Assembly (NCBI GenBank): GCA_900552465.1
Contig: URZO01000003.1
Location: 54,275 to 118,274, forward strand
Source of the DNA: an uncultured Parabacteroides sp.
GTDB lineage: Bacteria > Bacteroidota > Bacteroidia > Bacteroidales > Tannerellaceae
Direction: 5' to 3'
DNA: 64,000 bases
Shown here: positions 40,848-49,460 of the stretch, piece after piece
How positions within the stretch are numbered: position 1 is the first letter of the stretch
Layout of the letters: the number at the start of each line of letters is the position of its first letter
Position numbers and translations under genes: made by a program
Notes under the pieces: model-generated
What the model was told of the DNA's origin: nothing
Database searches by the model: none
Seen by the model: only the letters and a program-made list of their open reading frames with translations

Positions 40848-43418
40848 ATGAAAATCAAAGCGAATAACGCAAACAGTCCGATTTGGAAAGATGTTTATTC
40901 TCATTCTATGCTCCCCGAGCCATTACAACCATTATACGAAATGGCCACAAACCTATGGTGGGTGTGGAATCATGAAGGAGCTAAATTATTCGGTAAGATC
41001 GACCCGGAGCTGTGGGCTTCGACAGAAGGTAACCCCGTACTTTTACTTCAAAGCTTATCCTATAAACGTATTGAGGAAATTCTGGCAGATAACGTCCTGA
41101 TGGCCGAAATCAAAGCTACGTACTCAATATTCAAGGATTATGTAAATGTTAAACCGGACAAGACAAAGCCGTCTGTTGCCTATTTCAGCATGGAATATGG
41201 TTTGACAAACGTTCTGAAGATTTACTCCGGTGGTCTGGGCGTATTGGCAGGTGACTACCTGAAAGAAGCAAGCGACAGCAACATCGACCTAACTGCCGTT
41301 GGTTTCCTGTACCGTTACGGCTACTTCACCCAGTCCTTGTCTATGGACGGGCAACAGATTGCCAACTATGAACCGCAGAATTTCAACGCATTGCCTCTTA
41401 CGCAGGTGATGCAGGCTAACGGCGAACCGATGGTACTGGAAGTTCCTTATCCCGGCCGTACCGTTTATGCCCACATCTGGAAAGTAAGCGTAGGACGCGT
41501 TCCTTTATATTTGATGGATACGGACATTCCTCAGAATAGCGAATGGGACCGTTCTATCACTCACCAGCTCTATGGAGGCGACTGGGAAAACCGTATGAAG
41601 CAGGAATATCTGCTGGGTATCGGTGGTATCCTGATGCTGAACAAGCTGGGTATCAAAAAACAGATCTACCACTGCAACGAAGGACATGCAGCCCTGATCA
41701 ACGCACAGCGCCTGGTAGACTTCATCCAGAACGACGGTCTGACATTCAACCAGGCTCTGGAAGTTGTCCGAGCTTCCGCCCTGTACACGGTTCACACTCC
41801 TGTTCCTGCCGGTCACGACTACTTCGACGAAGGTCTGTTCGGTCGTTATATGGGTGAATTCCCAGGCAAGTTAGGTATCAGCTGGCAGGAATTTATCGAT
41901 ATGGGACGTGAAAACCCAGGTTCGAACGAAAAGTTCTCCATGAGCGTATTCGCATTGAATACATGTCAGGAAGCAAACGGCGTAAGCTGGTTGCACGGAA
42001 AAGTATCACAACACATGTTCGCTCCGGTATGGAAAGGCTACTTCCCCGACGAACTGCATGTAGGATATGTAACAAACGGCGTACACATGCCGACATGGGC
42101 TTCTACGGAATGGAAACGTTTCTTCGCGGAACATTTCGATAAGAAATTCTTCAAAGACCAGTCCAACAAGAAATACTGGGAAGCAATCCAGAACGTACCG
42201 GACGATGAAATCTGGGAAATCCGCAAGAAGCTGAAGAACAAACTGTTCGAATACATAAAGAATCAATACAAGAGCAACTGGCTGAAAAACCAGGGCGACC
42301 CGGCTAAGGTTGTGTCCATCCTGGACAAAATCAATCCGAACGCTTTGATTATCGGATTCGGACGCCGTTTCGCGACTTACAAACGTGCTCACCTGTTGTT
42401 CACAGACCTGGACCGTTTGGCTAAAATCGTAAACAACGAAAAATACCCGATCCAGTTCGTATTCACCGGTAAGGCTCACCCTGCCGACGGTGGTGGCCAG
42501 GGCTTGATCAAACACATTGTCGAGATCTCACGCCGTCCGGAATTCTTAGGAAAGATCATCTTCCTGGAAAACTACGATATGCGTCTGGCCCGTCACCTGA
42601 TTGCAGGTGTTGATGTTTGGTTGAACACTCCGACACGTCCTTTGGAAGCATCCGGTACATCTGGAGAAAAAGCAGAAATGAACGGTGTCCTGAACTTCTC
42701 CGTACTGGACGGATGGTGGTATGAAGGTTATAAAGAAGGTGCAGGTTGGGCTTTGACCGACAAGCGCACTTACGAAAACCAGCAGTACCAGGATCAGTTG
42801 GATGCTGCTACAATCTACCATACATTAGAAACACAAATCATCCCGGCTTACTATGCAAAGAACAGTAAGGGATATTCTCCTGAATGGATCCAGTACATCA
42901 AGAACTCCATGTCTGAAATCGCTCCCGACTATACAATGAAACGTATGTTGGACGATTACATCAGCCGCTTCTATGACAAACTGGCAACCCGCTCTGCCCA
43001 CCTGCGCGAAAACGACTTTGCAGAAGCAAAATCTCTCGCTGCATGGAAAGAAGAAGTGGTTGAACATTGGGACAGCTTCCAGGTAGAATCATTCACTTGC
43101 ACACAAGATTTGGCTATCGATGCTCCCGTAGTAGGAAAAGAATACACATTCAACCTGGTCATCGACCGTCACGAACTGCAAGGTATGCTGGGCGTAGATA
43201 TGGTTGTCACTAAAGAAAACTCAGACAATCATCAGTTGGAACTGGCTCACGTCGAACATTTCAAACTGAAAAAAGAAGAAGGCTCCAAACTGTTCTTCGA
43301 ACTGAAAACAACTCCGAGTGAAGCAGGCCTCCACAAGATCGGTTTCCGCGTTTACCCCGTAAACAAAGAATTGCCTCACCGCATGGACTTCGCTTACGTT
43401 CGCTGGATTCAGTTATAA
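40848..43418 (+). CDS. glgP: Glycogen/alpha-glucan phosphorylase
   Basis: The 856-residue GT35 enzyme releases glucose-1-phosphate from glycogen using phosphate and PLP. Motifs include NGVHMPTWAS near 403, RRFATYKRAHLL around 507, and the PLP region EASGTSGEKAEMNGVL (Lys in GEKAE) near 605-620. This GEK form is of the maltodextrin phosphorylase-like bacterial/archaeal branch rather than the NMK form of E. coli and muscle enzymes. Cytoplasmic. It ends at an intrinsic terminator, and with the partial phosphohexomutase at the window end it would feed glucose-6-phosphate. Confidence 0.95.
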   Translation: MKIKANNANSPIWKDVYSHSMLPEPLQPLYEMATNLWWVWNHEGAKLFGKIDPELWASTEGNPVLLLQSLSYKRIEEILADNVLMAEIKATYSIFKDYVNVKPDKTKPSVAYFSMEYGLTNVLKIYSGGLGVLAGDYLKEASDSNIDLTAVGFLYRYGYFTQSLSMDGQQIANYEPQNFNALPLTQVMQANGEPMVLEVPYPGRTVYAHIWKVSVGRVPLYLMDTDIPQNSEWDRSITHQLYGGDWENRMKQEYLLGIGGILMLNKLGIKKQIYHCNEGHAALINAQRLVDFIQNDGLTFNQALEVVRASALYTVHTPVPAGHDYFDEGLFGRYMGEFPGKLGISWQEFIDMGRENPGSNEKFSMSVFALNTCQEANGVSWLHGKVSQHMFAPVWKGYFPDELHVGYVTNGVHMPTWASTEWKRFFAEHFDKKFFKDQSNKKYWEAIQNVPDDEIWEIRKKLKNKLFEYIKNQYKSNWLKNQGDPAKVVSILDKINPNALIIGFGRRFATYKRAHLLFTDLDRLAKIVNNEKYPIQFVFTGKAHPADGGGQGLIKHIVEISRRPEFLGKIIFLENYDMRLARHLIAGVDVWLNTPTRPLEASGTSGEKAEMNGVLNFSVLDGWWYEGYKEGAGWALTDKRTYENQQYQDQLDAATIYHTLETQIIPAYYAKNSKGYSPEWIQYIKNSMSEIAPDYTMKRMLDDYISRFYDKLATRSAHLRENDFAEAKSLAAWKEEVVEHWDSFQVESFTCTQDLAIDAPVVGKEYTFNLVIDRHELQGMLGVDMVVTKENSDNHQLELAHVEHFKLKKEEGSKLFFELKTTPSEAGLHKIGFRVYPVNKELPHRMDFAYVRWIQL

Positions 43419-43442
43419 TCGAAACGATTCTGTTCAAAATAA

Positions 43443-43476
43443 AAAAGGTTGTTCTCCGAAGGGGGGACAACCTTTT
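43443..43476 (+). terminator. Terminator after glgP
   Basis: AAAAGGTTGT pairs with ACAACCTTTT, the loop holding a CTCC/GGGG extension, with a T run on the right. Confidence 0.82.
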
Positions 43477-43577
43477 GTTGTTTATTTATTTCATCCTGAA
43501 AAAAGGTTCAACCTTTCATTTCTGAATTTTCAATTACCCAGTCCCGTCCGATAAATATAGCCTTAAGGCTAAAAAAT

Positions 43578-43699
43578 ATACCCTATAACCTATTGCTGAA
43601 CAGGTTATAGGGTATTCGTCAAAAGGCTATATGCTTTTTCGAAAAAGGTCGGCACCTTTTTCGAAAAGGATGCCGACTGTTTTCCAAAGCGATGCCGAC
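43578..43699. repeat. Tandem 22-bp dyad array, mixed arms, about six units
   Basis: Units step by 22 bp from 43578, 43600, 43622, 43644, 43666 and 43688. The best dyads are AAAGGT-cggc-ACCTTT (43644) and the variant at 43622 (AAAGGC-tata-TGCTTT), with spacer ttcgaa. The units at 43578 and 43600 are near-inverse copies of each other and would form a 14-bp-stem hairpin. The last units contain ATGCCGAC. A further palindrome TAGCCTTAAGGCTA lies just before. The array ends one base before the OmpP1 stop codon. Confidence 0.75.
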
Positions 43700-43700
43700 G

Positions 43701-45158
43701 TTAAAAAGCGTAAGACACGCCAATAGAAGGCATCAATGCATAGATATTATAATGTCCTCCGAATGTACGGTCGTTACCGGTGATCAGACTCTTGTCGCTG
43801 TAAGAGCCGTCACGTCCGAAACCTGTGACATAAGAGAATGCGAAGTCTACAGACAGCGGATCTATAGGGCGGAAACTCAAACCGGTCGTGATGCCGAATT
43901 TGTTCATACTCGGAGTTTCCGGATTCAGAAAATTATCTTTTACCGGTGATTCATCGAAGTAAGCACCCAGACGGACATCGAAACGGCGAGTGGCTGCAAA
44001 CTGAGCACCTACACGGTAGATACGCGAGTTCTTATATTCCTTTTTAGCTACCATATCGTACTGGCTCAAAGAAGACGGAGAGAAATTGATCTCCAATGTC
44101 TTGTAAGCGCCCCATCCGACGAACTGAACTTCACCGGAAAGAATCCAGCGGTTTGTCGGCTTATAGGTAACACCCACATTCCAGTTGGAAGGCAACGGCA
44201 ACTCGGCGGAGAAAGTACCCTGATCCAAAGCCGGGATTTGCAGATTGACAGGGATATCGATACCCTGGCTCTGTGCTACCTGGATAAGCGTTTCAACCTG
44301 TTTAAAGATATTTTCTTTCAAATCCGTTTCATTGGCGTAACTCAATGAGATATCACCCTCTTTTACGCGGGCTTTTACTTTTGATCGGTAAGATACACCG
44401 ACCGTCACCTTGTCATTAATATCGAACATGGCACCCACATTGAAGCCCAAACGTACACCTGCATCCCCTTTCAGGTTAACAGAAGCGGCAGAGGCATCAT
44501 CATATTTGGCCATATCAGCCATCAGCTTATCGATCATCGGCTTGGCGATTGCGCCTAATTCCGGATGTTGCTGCAATAGCGGTCCGAACTGCCCCATCAT
44601 GCCTGTAGCCAGTTTTCCCATTTCACCCGGACCAATCAAGGCACGGCTCAGTTCGATGTTACCAAATTCCATCATCAAACCGGCACCGATGCTCAAACGA
44701 TCCAGGATCTTCCAGGATACTGTCGGCTGGACATTGAAGGCTTTCAAAGAAATATCCTGTACAAGATGTGCACCTTTCCAGTCTTTTCCCCAGTCCATTG
44801 TGCTACCGTAAGGAGTAGTCACACTGATACCGGCAGCCAGATTATCATAGATTTTAAAACCTGCATATACAAAAAGCGGAGTACTGGGCGTATTATCCGG
44901 ACGCTGCACATAGTCTCCATCCGTAAATTTACCTTTTGAGAAAACGCCGGAAACACCAGCCGAAAGATGTATTCTATTTTCCATAAACGCCAATCCGGCA
45001 GGATTGAAGTGCATGCTTTCCGCACCCAGCTTCATGGCTACACCTACATGTCCCATACCAGCCTGCTTCGTACTTTGTGCATTTACCTGATAGCCTTCTG
45101 CGGCCACATACGTCATTGGGAGCATGGAAAGACATGCTAACGCGATAACTTTCTTCAT
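43701..45158 (-). CDS. OmpP1/FadL/TodX-family outer membrane transporter
   Basis: The 485-residue protein has a signal peptide (to about residue 20, MTYVAAEGYQ), an N-terminal hatch-like region (NAQSTKQAGMGHVGVA, then MHFNPAGLAF, the FadL-type NPA motif) and alternating beta strands ending in the aromatic GVSYAF. It is a predicted outer-membrane beta-barrel for hydrophobic compounds such as long-chain fatty acids. Substrate unknown. The stop codon abuts a 22-bp dyad array. A -7 box lies 57 bases before the ATG, with a hairpin TATGCC-TTCCCG-GGCATA in the leader. Confidence 0.92.
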   Translation of the reverse strand: MKKVIALACLSMLPMTYVAAEGYQVNAQSTKQAGMGHVGVAMKLGAESMHFNPAGLAFMENRIHLSAGVSGVFSKGKFTDGDYVQRPDNTPSTPLFVYAGFKIYDNLAAGISVTTPYGSTMDWGKDWKGAHLVQDISLKAFNVQPTVSWKILDRLSIGAGLMMEFGNIELSRALIGPGEMGKLATGMMGQFGPLLQQHPELGAIAKPMIDKLMADMAKYDDASAASVNLKGDAGVRLGFNVGAMFDINDKVTVGVSYRSKVKARVKEGDISLSYANETDLKENIFKQVETLIQVAQSQGIDIPVNLQIPALDQGTFSAELPLPSNWNVGVTYKPTNRWILSGEVQFVGWGAYKTLEINFSPSSLSQYDMVAKKEYKNSRIYRVGAQFAATRRFDVRLGAYFDESPVKDNFLNPETPSMNKFGITTGLSFRPIDPLSVDFAFSYVTGFGRDGSYSDKSLITGNDRTFGGHYNIYALMPSIGVSYAF

Positions 45159-45214
45159 AAAAACTTTATTTGTTAATACTTTATTTATTATGCCTTCCCG
45201 GGCATAAACGGCGG

Positions 45215-45222
45215 CAAAGATA
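45215..45222 (-). promoter_or_regulatory. -7 promoter box for the FadL-like gene
   Basis: Minus-strand TATCTTTG lies 57 bases before the ATG. Dyad sequences TGCACA...TGTGCA at 45241-45265 and GCACAA...TTGTGC at 45266-45288 lie about 20-70 bases upstream, covering the -33 area. Confidence 0.6.
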
Positions 45223-45240
45223 AAGACTTTTTTCTAATAC

Positions 45241-45288
45241 TGCACACTTTTAGCAAGAATGTGCAGCACAATATCAAAATAGTTGTGC
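45241..45288. promoter_or_regulatory. Possible operator: two adjacent dyads
   Basis: TGCACA (45241-45246) faces TGTGCA (45260-45265), and right after it GCACAA (45266-45271) faces TTGTGC (45283-45288). The half-sites share the core GCACA. They overlap the -33 region of the FadL-like promoter and precede queC, so they could bind a regulator for either side. Confidence 0.4.
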
Positions 45289-45313
45289 AACCGATAGGCA
45301 GTTTTTGCCCCCT

Positions 45314-45345
45314 AATTTTCAATTTTCCATTCTCAATTTTCAATT
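45314..45345. repeat. 32-bp CAATTTTCAATT-type repeat upstream of queC
   Basis: The sequence matches the nagA intercistronic repeat at 12516-12547 at 31 of 32 positions. Its right end lies 8 bases before the queC -7 box, so it covers the -33 region. Confidence 0.7.
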
Positions 45346-45352
45346 AATAAAG

Positions 45353-45360
45353 TATCTTTG
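45353..45360 (+). promoter_or_regulatory. -7 promoter box for queC-queF
   Basis: TATCTTTG lies 65 bases before the queC ATG. I looked for a preQ1 riboswitch in the leader and did not find one. Confidence 0.55.
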
Positions 45361-45424
45361 CAGCGAAAAGGAACGTTTCCTTTTCCGTGTGCTTGCTAAA
45401 CCACGTACTAAAAACAAGAAAGAT

Positions 45425-46090
45425 ATGAAACATCAAGAAGCCGCTTTGGTCTGCTTCTCCGGTGGACAAGACTCCACGACCTGCCTGTTTTGGGCAAAGA
45501 AGCATTTTTCCCGCGTAGAAGCCGTTTGTTTTACTTACGGACAAAAACATTCCCTCGAAATCGAGGTTGCACGAAAGATCGCAGCCGACGCCCATGTTCC
45601 TTTCCAAGTATTGGATGTATCGCTGATCAGCCAGTTAGACGCAAACTGCTCGCTGACCCATACCGACATCGCAATGGATCAGGAAAAGCCGGCGGACAGT
45701 TATCCGAATACGTTCGTACCGGGGCGTAACATGGTATTCCTCACCTTCGCCGCCATCCTGGCGCGCAGCAAAGGGATCTTCAACCTGGTGACCGGCGTTT
45801 CGGAAGCCGACTACAGCGGATATCCCGATTGCCGCGATACGTTCGTGCGTTCCCTCAACGTCACGCTGAACCTGGCGATGGATGAACAGTTCGTGATCCA
45901 CACCCCGTTGATGAACCGCGATAAAAGCGAAGTATGGGAACTATCCGATCAACTGGGCATATTCGATCTCGTACAGACACAAACCCTTACTTGCTACAAT
46001 GGCGTTATAGCCGAAGGTTGCGGCCATTGCCCTGCCTGCAAGCTGCGCAACGAAGGATTAAAAAAATATATGGAGAGAAAAGGCAAATAA
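45425..46090 (+). CDS. queC: 7-cyano-7-deazaguanine (preQ0) synthase
   Basis: From the ATG at 45425 the product is 221 residues, the usual QueC length. It shows the ATP PP-loop CFSGGQDSTTCLFWA at residues about 9-23 and a zinc-binding cluster GCGHCPACKLRNEGL near the end. QueC converts 7-carboxy-7-deazaguanine to preQ0 with ATP and ammonia in queuosine synthesis. An upstream in-frame ATG at 45305 would place the 32-bp repeat and promoter inside the gene, so I rejected it. queF follows after one base. Confidence 0.95.
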   Translation: MKHQEAALVCFSGGQDSTTCLFWAKKHFSRVEAVCFTYGQKHSLEIEVARKIAADAHVPFQVLDVSLISQLDANCSLTHTDIAMDQEKPADSYPNTFVPGRNMVFLTFAAILARSKGIFNLVTGVSEADYSGYPDCRDTFVRSLNVTLNLAMDEQFVIHTPLMNRDKSEVWELSDQLGIFDLVQTQTLTCYNGVIAEGCGHCPACKLRNEGLKKYMERKGK

Positions 46091-46091
46091 T

Positions 46092-46556
46092 ATGGATACA
46101 AGAAAAGAAGAAAACGAACTGCATCTGTTAGGCGGTTCTACGGTATACAAACAAGATTATGCGCCGGAAGTGCTGGAAGCCTTTACCAATAAACATCAAG
46201 GGAATGACTATTGGGTGCGTTTCAACTGTCCGGAGTTTACCAGCCTCTGCCCCATTACGGGACAACCGGACTTTGCTACAATCTATATCGATTATATCCC
46301 CGACGTGAAGATGGTGGAAAGCAAAAGCCTGAAACTATATCTGTTCAGCTTCCGCAGTCACGGAGCCTTTCACGAAGATTGTGTCAATATCATCATGAAA
46401 GACCTGATTCGCCTGATGGACCCCAAATATATCGAGGTCACCGGAATCTTCACACCACGTGGCGGTATCAGTATCTATCCATACTGCAACTATGGCCGCC
46501 CCGGTACAAAATATGAACAGTTAGCCGAACAAAGGCTGTTCACCCACAAGCCATAA
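46092..46556 (+). CDS. queF: NADPH-dependent 7-cyano-7-deazaguanine reductase
   Basis: The 154-residue enzyme is the short type I QueF. It has NCPEFTSLCPITGQPDFA with catalytic Cys53 and Asp60. It reduces the nitrile of preQ0 to preQ1, the step after QueC, a rare biological nitrile reduction. Its ATG comes one base after the queC stop, so the pair is an operon and translationally linked. A terminator follows at 46582. Confidence 0.95.
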   Translation: MDTRKEENELHLLGGSTVYKQDYAPEVLEAFTNKHQGNDYWVRFNCPEFTSLCPITGQPDFATIYIDYIPDVKMVESKSLKLYLFSFRSHGAFHEDCVNIIMKDLIRLMDPKYIEVTGIFTPRGGISIYPYCNYGRPGTKYEQLAEQRLFTHKP

Positions 46557-46581
46557 AGAACATTTTTTCAGGCATTCCATA

Positions 46582-46621
46582 AAAAAACGGCAATATAGGA
46601 ACGACTGTATTGCCGTTTTTT
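46582..46621 (+). terminator. Terminator after queF
   Basis: AAAAAACGGCAATA pairs with TATTGCCGTTTTTT around a 12-base loop, with a T run at the end. Confidence 0.88.
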
Positions 46622-46622
46622 A

Positions 46623-46630
46623 TACATTTG
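46623..46630 (+). promoter_or_regulatory. -7 promoter box for the DUF1080 gene
   Basis: TACATTTG lies directly after the queF terminator and 39 bases before the ATG at 46670. Confidence 0.6.
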
Positions 46631-46669
46631 CAATCAATAAATTCTAAACCATATAAAAATATTTAGACC

Positions 46670-47449
46670 ATGAACAAAAGCATTACAATGAAGACAGCTC
46701 TGGCTGCTTTGGCTTGTACAGCCTGCATCAGTGCAAGTGCACAAAAACAGTATCCCGAACAGGAAAAGATGAGACCCGGTATGTCTGAATACTGGACACC
46801 GCAACCTAAGATTGTCACCCCGGGCGACATAAAGACAAACAGCGCTCCTTCAGACGCTATCGTTCTGTTTGACGGTAAAAATCTTTCTGCTTGGCAAACT
46901 CCGGATGGCGGTCCCGCTGAATGGCCTGTAAAGAACGGCGTATTCACAGTCGACAAGAAAAAAGGAGACATCCTGACTAAGCAGAAATTCGAGAACTTCC
47001 AGCTGCACATCGAATGGTGCGTACCGGAAAACATAAGCGGTGAAAGCCAGGGACGTGGAAACAGCGGTATCTTCCTGCAGGATATGTATGAAATCCAGGT
47101 ATTGGATTGCTATAACAACGAAACTTATGTAAACGGTCAGACCGGAAGTATCTACAAACAGACTCCTCCTCTGGTAAACGCTATGCGTAAACCGGGCGAA
47201 TGGAATGTGTATGACATTATTTATTCCGCACCTATCTTTAAGGAAGACGGTACTTATCGCGTTCCGCCGCGTGTAACAGTTATCCAGAACGGTATCGTGT
47301 TGCAGAACAATACGACTATCCTGGGTACTACGGAATACATCGGTTTCCCGAAAGTTGTTAAACATGGTGCAGGTCCGATCCGTTTGCAGTCACACGGAGA
47401 TCCAAGCGAACCGATCAGCTTCCGCAATGTTTGGATTCGGGAAATGTAA
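46670..47449 (+). CDS. Secreted DUF1080 (3-keto-disaccharide hydrolase) protein
   Basis: The 259-residue protein has a signal peptide (MNKSITMKTALAALACTAC, cleavage near SASA) and a DUF1080 concanavalin-like fold: FDGKNLSAWQTPDGGPAEWPV near 64-84, GRGNSGIFLQDMYEIQVLD in the middle and FRNVWIREM at the end. DUF1080 domains are described as 3-keto-disaccharide hydrolases, cleaving sugars oxidised at C3; catalytic residues are not obvious to me. Probably periplasmic. The secreted Gfo/Idh-like lipoprotein at 31140 could be a functional partner, but is not linked. Converges with dnaX through a long AT-rich hairpin. Confidence 0.88.
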   Translation: MNKSITMKTALAALACTACISASAQKQYPEQEKMRPGMSEYWTPQPKIVTPGDIKTNSAPSDAIVLFDGKNLSAWQTPDGGPAEWPVKNGVFTVDKKKGDILTKQKFENFQLHIEWCVPENISGESQGRGNSGIFLQDMYEIQVLDCYNNETYVNGQTGSIYKQTPPLVNAMRKPGEWNVYDIIYSAPIFKEDGTYRVPPRVTVIQNGIVLQNNTTILGTTEYIGFPKVVKHGAGPIRLQSHGDPSEPISFRNVWIREM

Positions 47450-47453
47450 GAAC

Positions 47454-47533
47454 AATGGACAATTGAAAATGGACAATTGACAATTAGCTTTACACTCTTA
47501 TATTTGTCAATTGTCCATTTTCAATTGTCCATT
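47454..47533. repeat. Perfect 30-bp inverted repeat built from internal direct repeats
   Basis: Arms at 47454-47483 and 47504-47533 are perfectly complementary with a 20-base loop. Each arm carries two direct copies of AATGGACAATTGA. It fills the gap between the convergent DUF1080 and dnaX genes, so it may act as a bidirectional terminator, although its AT richness is atypical. Confidence 0.85.
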
Positions 47534-47535
47534 AC

Positions 47536-49350
47536 TTAATCAAGCGTCAGATTAAACTCATCCTTCAACTTAGCCAGAACCGGATTTATACTCAGCAAAT
47601 GTTCATACTTCTCAGTGGATGTGTAGGCCAGATGTTTCTGGTTTGTTTCATCAATACGGACACGCATCTGGATACGGGTATTCTTCAACTGCGCCCGCAG
47701 GTAGCTCAGAATATCGATACAATTATTCGTCAATTCGTCCTGTTGTCCGGGATTATGCACACAGACCTCAAAAAAATAATTATCCTGCAAAACCGGTTTA
47801 CAGTTAATCATCGTATTCTTCAGATAGACTTTCTTGTCGATAGAGGAGGCAAATGCATCCCAATAATGTACCAATGCTTCCTGACTGAACGGGCTCTGCA
47901 TCTCTTGCGCGGCAGTTTCCACCTGTGCGGCAGACTGGGCCTTCGGATGCTCCACACCTATCTCCTTTATGGATGTTCCGAATTGCGGCGGGCGCGCCAC
48001 TCTTTTCGGAGTTGTGGCAGGAGGAGTCTGCGAAACGGCGGCTGATGGCGGCACATGCGTAGAAACGATCTGCTGACGAGAGGTCGCCCCAGTCATCTCC
48101 TGCGGCGACTGTACGGGTTTCTGCAAAGGAGGAGCCGATTGAACGGTGTAAGCCTGACCGGCTGCGGCTGGCTGCGATTGAGGCTGGACAGGAGCCTGCC
48201 CATTAGAGGCAATCGGTTCAATCAGGCCTTTTTTTTTATCATCGACCGGCTGCCCGGTGCCGCTCAACTGGCAAAGCTGAATAAGCGTCAGCTCCAGCAA
48301 CAGCCGTTTATTCCGGCTGGCGCGGTAATTCAGGTCGCAGGTGTTAGCCAGTTCGATCGCTTTGAACAACAGTTGGTCCGGACAACGTTTTGCCATTTCC
48401 TTATAGCGTTCGCGGATAGACGCTCCCACCTCAAACAATATCAATGTCGATTCATCCTTGCAAACAAGCAAATCGCGGAAATGCGATGCCAGTCCCGTTA
48501 TAATATTCTGCCCGTCAAAGCCTTTGCTTAAAATATCATTCAGTATCAGAATAGCGGAACGGACATTGCCCGAAAGCATGGCATCCGTCAAACGGAAATA
48601 GTACTCGTAATCCAGCACATTCAAGTTATCGATCACCGCCTGGTAAGTGATATTCCCATTCGTAAAGCTGACAACCTGATCGAAGATAGACAAGGCGTCA
48701 CGCATACCGCCGTCCGCCTTCTGCGCAATCACATTCAGGGCCTCCGGTTCTGCCGTTACCCCTTCGCAAGAGGAAACATATTCCAGATGCTCCACCATAT
48801 CGGCAATCGAGATACGCGAGAAGTCGTATATCTGGCAACGTGACAGGATGGTTGGCAAGACTTTATGCTTTTCCGTCGTAGCCAAGATAAACAAGGCATG
48901 GTGGGGCGGTTCTTCCAGCGTCTTCAGAAACGCATTGAAGGCAGCCGAACTCAGCATGTGCACCTCATCGATGATAAACACCTTATATTTCCCGATTGGA
49001 GGCGGGATACGCACCTGGTCAATCAGCGAGCGTATATCGTCCACCGAGTTATTGGAGGCGGCATCCAGTTCATGGATGTTATACGAACGCTGCTCATTGA
49101 AAGCCTTGCACGATTCGCATTCGTTGCAGGCTTCTCCGTCGGCAGTCGGATTCAGACAGTTGATTGTCTTGGCAAAGATACGGGCACAAGAGGTCTTACC
49201 GACTCCGCGCGGACCGCAAAAGAGATAGGCATGAGCCAGCTTGTTACTTTGTATTGCATTTTTAAGAGTAGTAGTCAAGGACTTCTGTCCCACCACGCTA
49301 CGGAATGTAGAAGGACGATATTTCCTTGCCGATACAATATAATTATCCAT
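47536..49350 (-). CDS. dnaX: DNA polymerase III subunit gamma/tau
   Basis: The 604-residue clamp loader subunit has Walker A GPRGVGKT at 46-53, the zinc Cys cluster (Cys65, Cys75, Cys78, Cys81), Walker B IIDEVHML, sensor LATTEKHKVLP, then a Pro/Gln/Ala-rich linker (about 375-460) and a C-terminal tau-like domain. A T-rich (minus-strand A) run of eight occurs near codon 375 (plus-strand 48229-48236), a place where a translational frameshift could in principle yield gamma, but no test is possible here. Transcribed leftward with a -7 box 24 bases upstream of the start. Confidence 0.96.
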   Translation of the reverse strand: MDNYIVSARKYRPSTFRSVVGQKSLTTTLKNAIQSNKLAHAYLFCGPRGVGKTSCARIFAKTINCLNPTADGEACNECESCKAFNEQRSYNIHELDAASNNSVDDIRSLIDQVRIPPPIGKYKVFIIDEVHMLSSAAFNAFLKTLEEPPHHALFILATTEKHKVLPTILSRCQIYDFSRISIADMVEHLEYVSSCEGVTAEPEALNVIAQKADGGMRDALSIFDQVVSFTNGNITYQAVIDNLNVLDYEYYFRLTDAMLSGNVRSAILILNDILSKGFDGQNIITGLASHFRDLLVCKDESTLILFEVGASIRERYKEMAKRCPDQLLFKAIELANTCDLNYRASRNKRLLLELTLIQLCQLSGTGQPVDDKKKGLIEPIASNGQAPVQPQSQPAAAGQAYTVQSAPPLQKPVQSPQEMTGATSRQQIVSTHVPPSAAVSQTPPATTPKRVARPPQFGTSIKEIGVEHPKAQSAAQVETAAQEMQSPFSQEALVHYWDAFASSIDKKVYLKNTMINCKPVLQDNYFFEVCVHNPGQQDELTNNCIDILSYLRAQLKNTRIQMRVRIDETNQKHLAYTSTEKYEHLLSINPVLAKLKDEFNLTLD

Positions 49351-49373
49351 TCTCTGCTTTTTTATTACAGAGA

Positions 49374-49381
49374 CAAATGTA
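49374..49381 (-). promoter_or_regulatory. -7 promoter box for dnaX
   Basis: Minus-strand TACATTTG lies 24 bases before the dnaX ATG. The dyad array begins about 80 bases further upstream. Confidence 0.55.
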
Positions 49382-49460
49382 CAAAAAAAAACGATTCGAA
49401 TATGAGTCGGAGCAAATTCAAGAACACTTCTCTCTGTTCAACCTCTAATTGCCATCTAAA

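Noticed and set aside
45361..45424. PreQ1 riboswitch before queC
   Set aside because: No preQ1-type stem with the conserved A-rich tail could be made in the 64-base leader.
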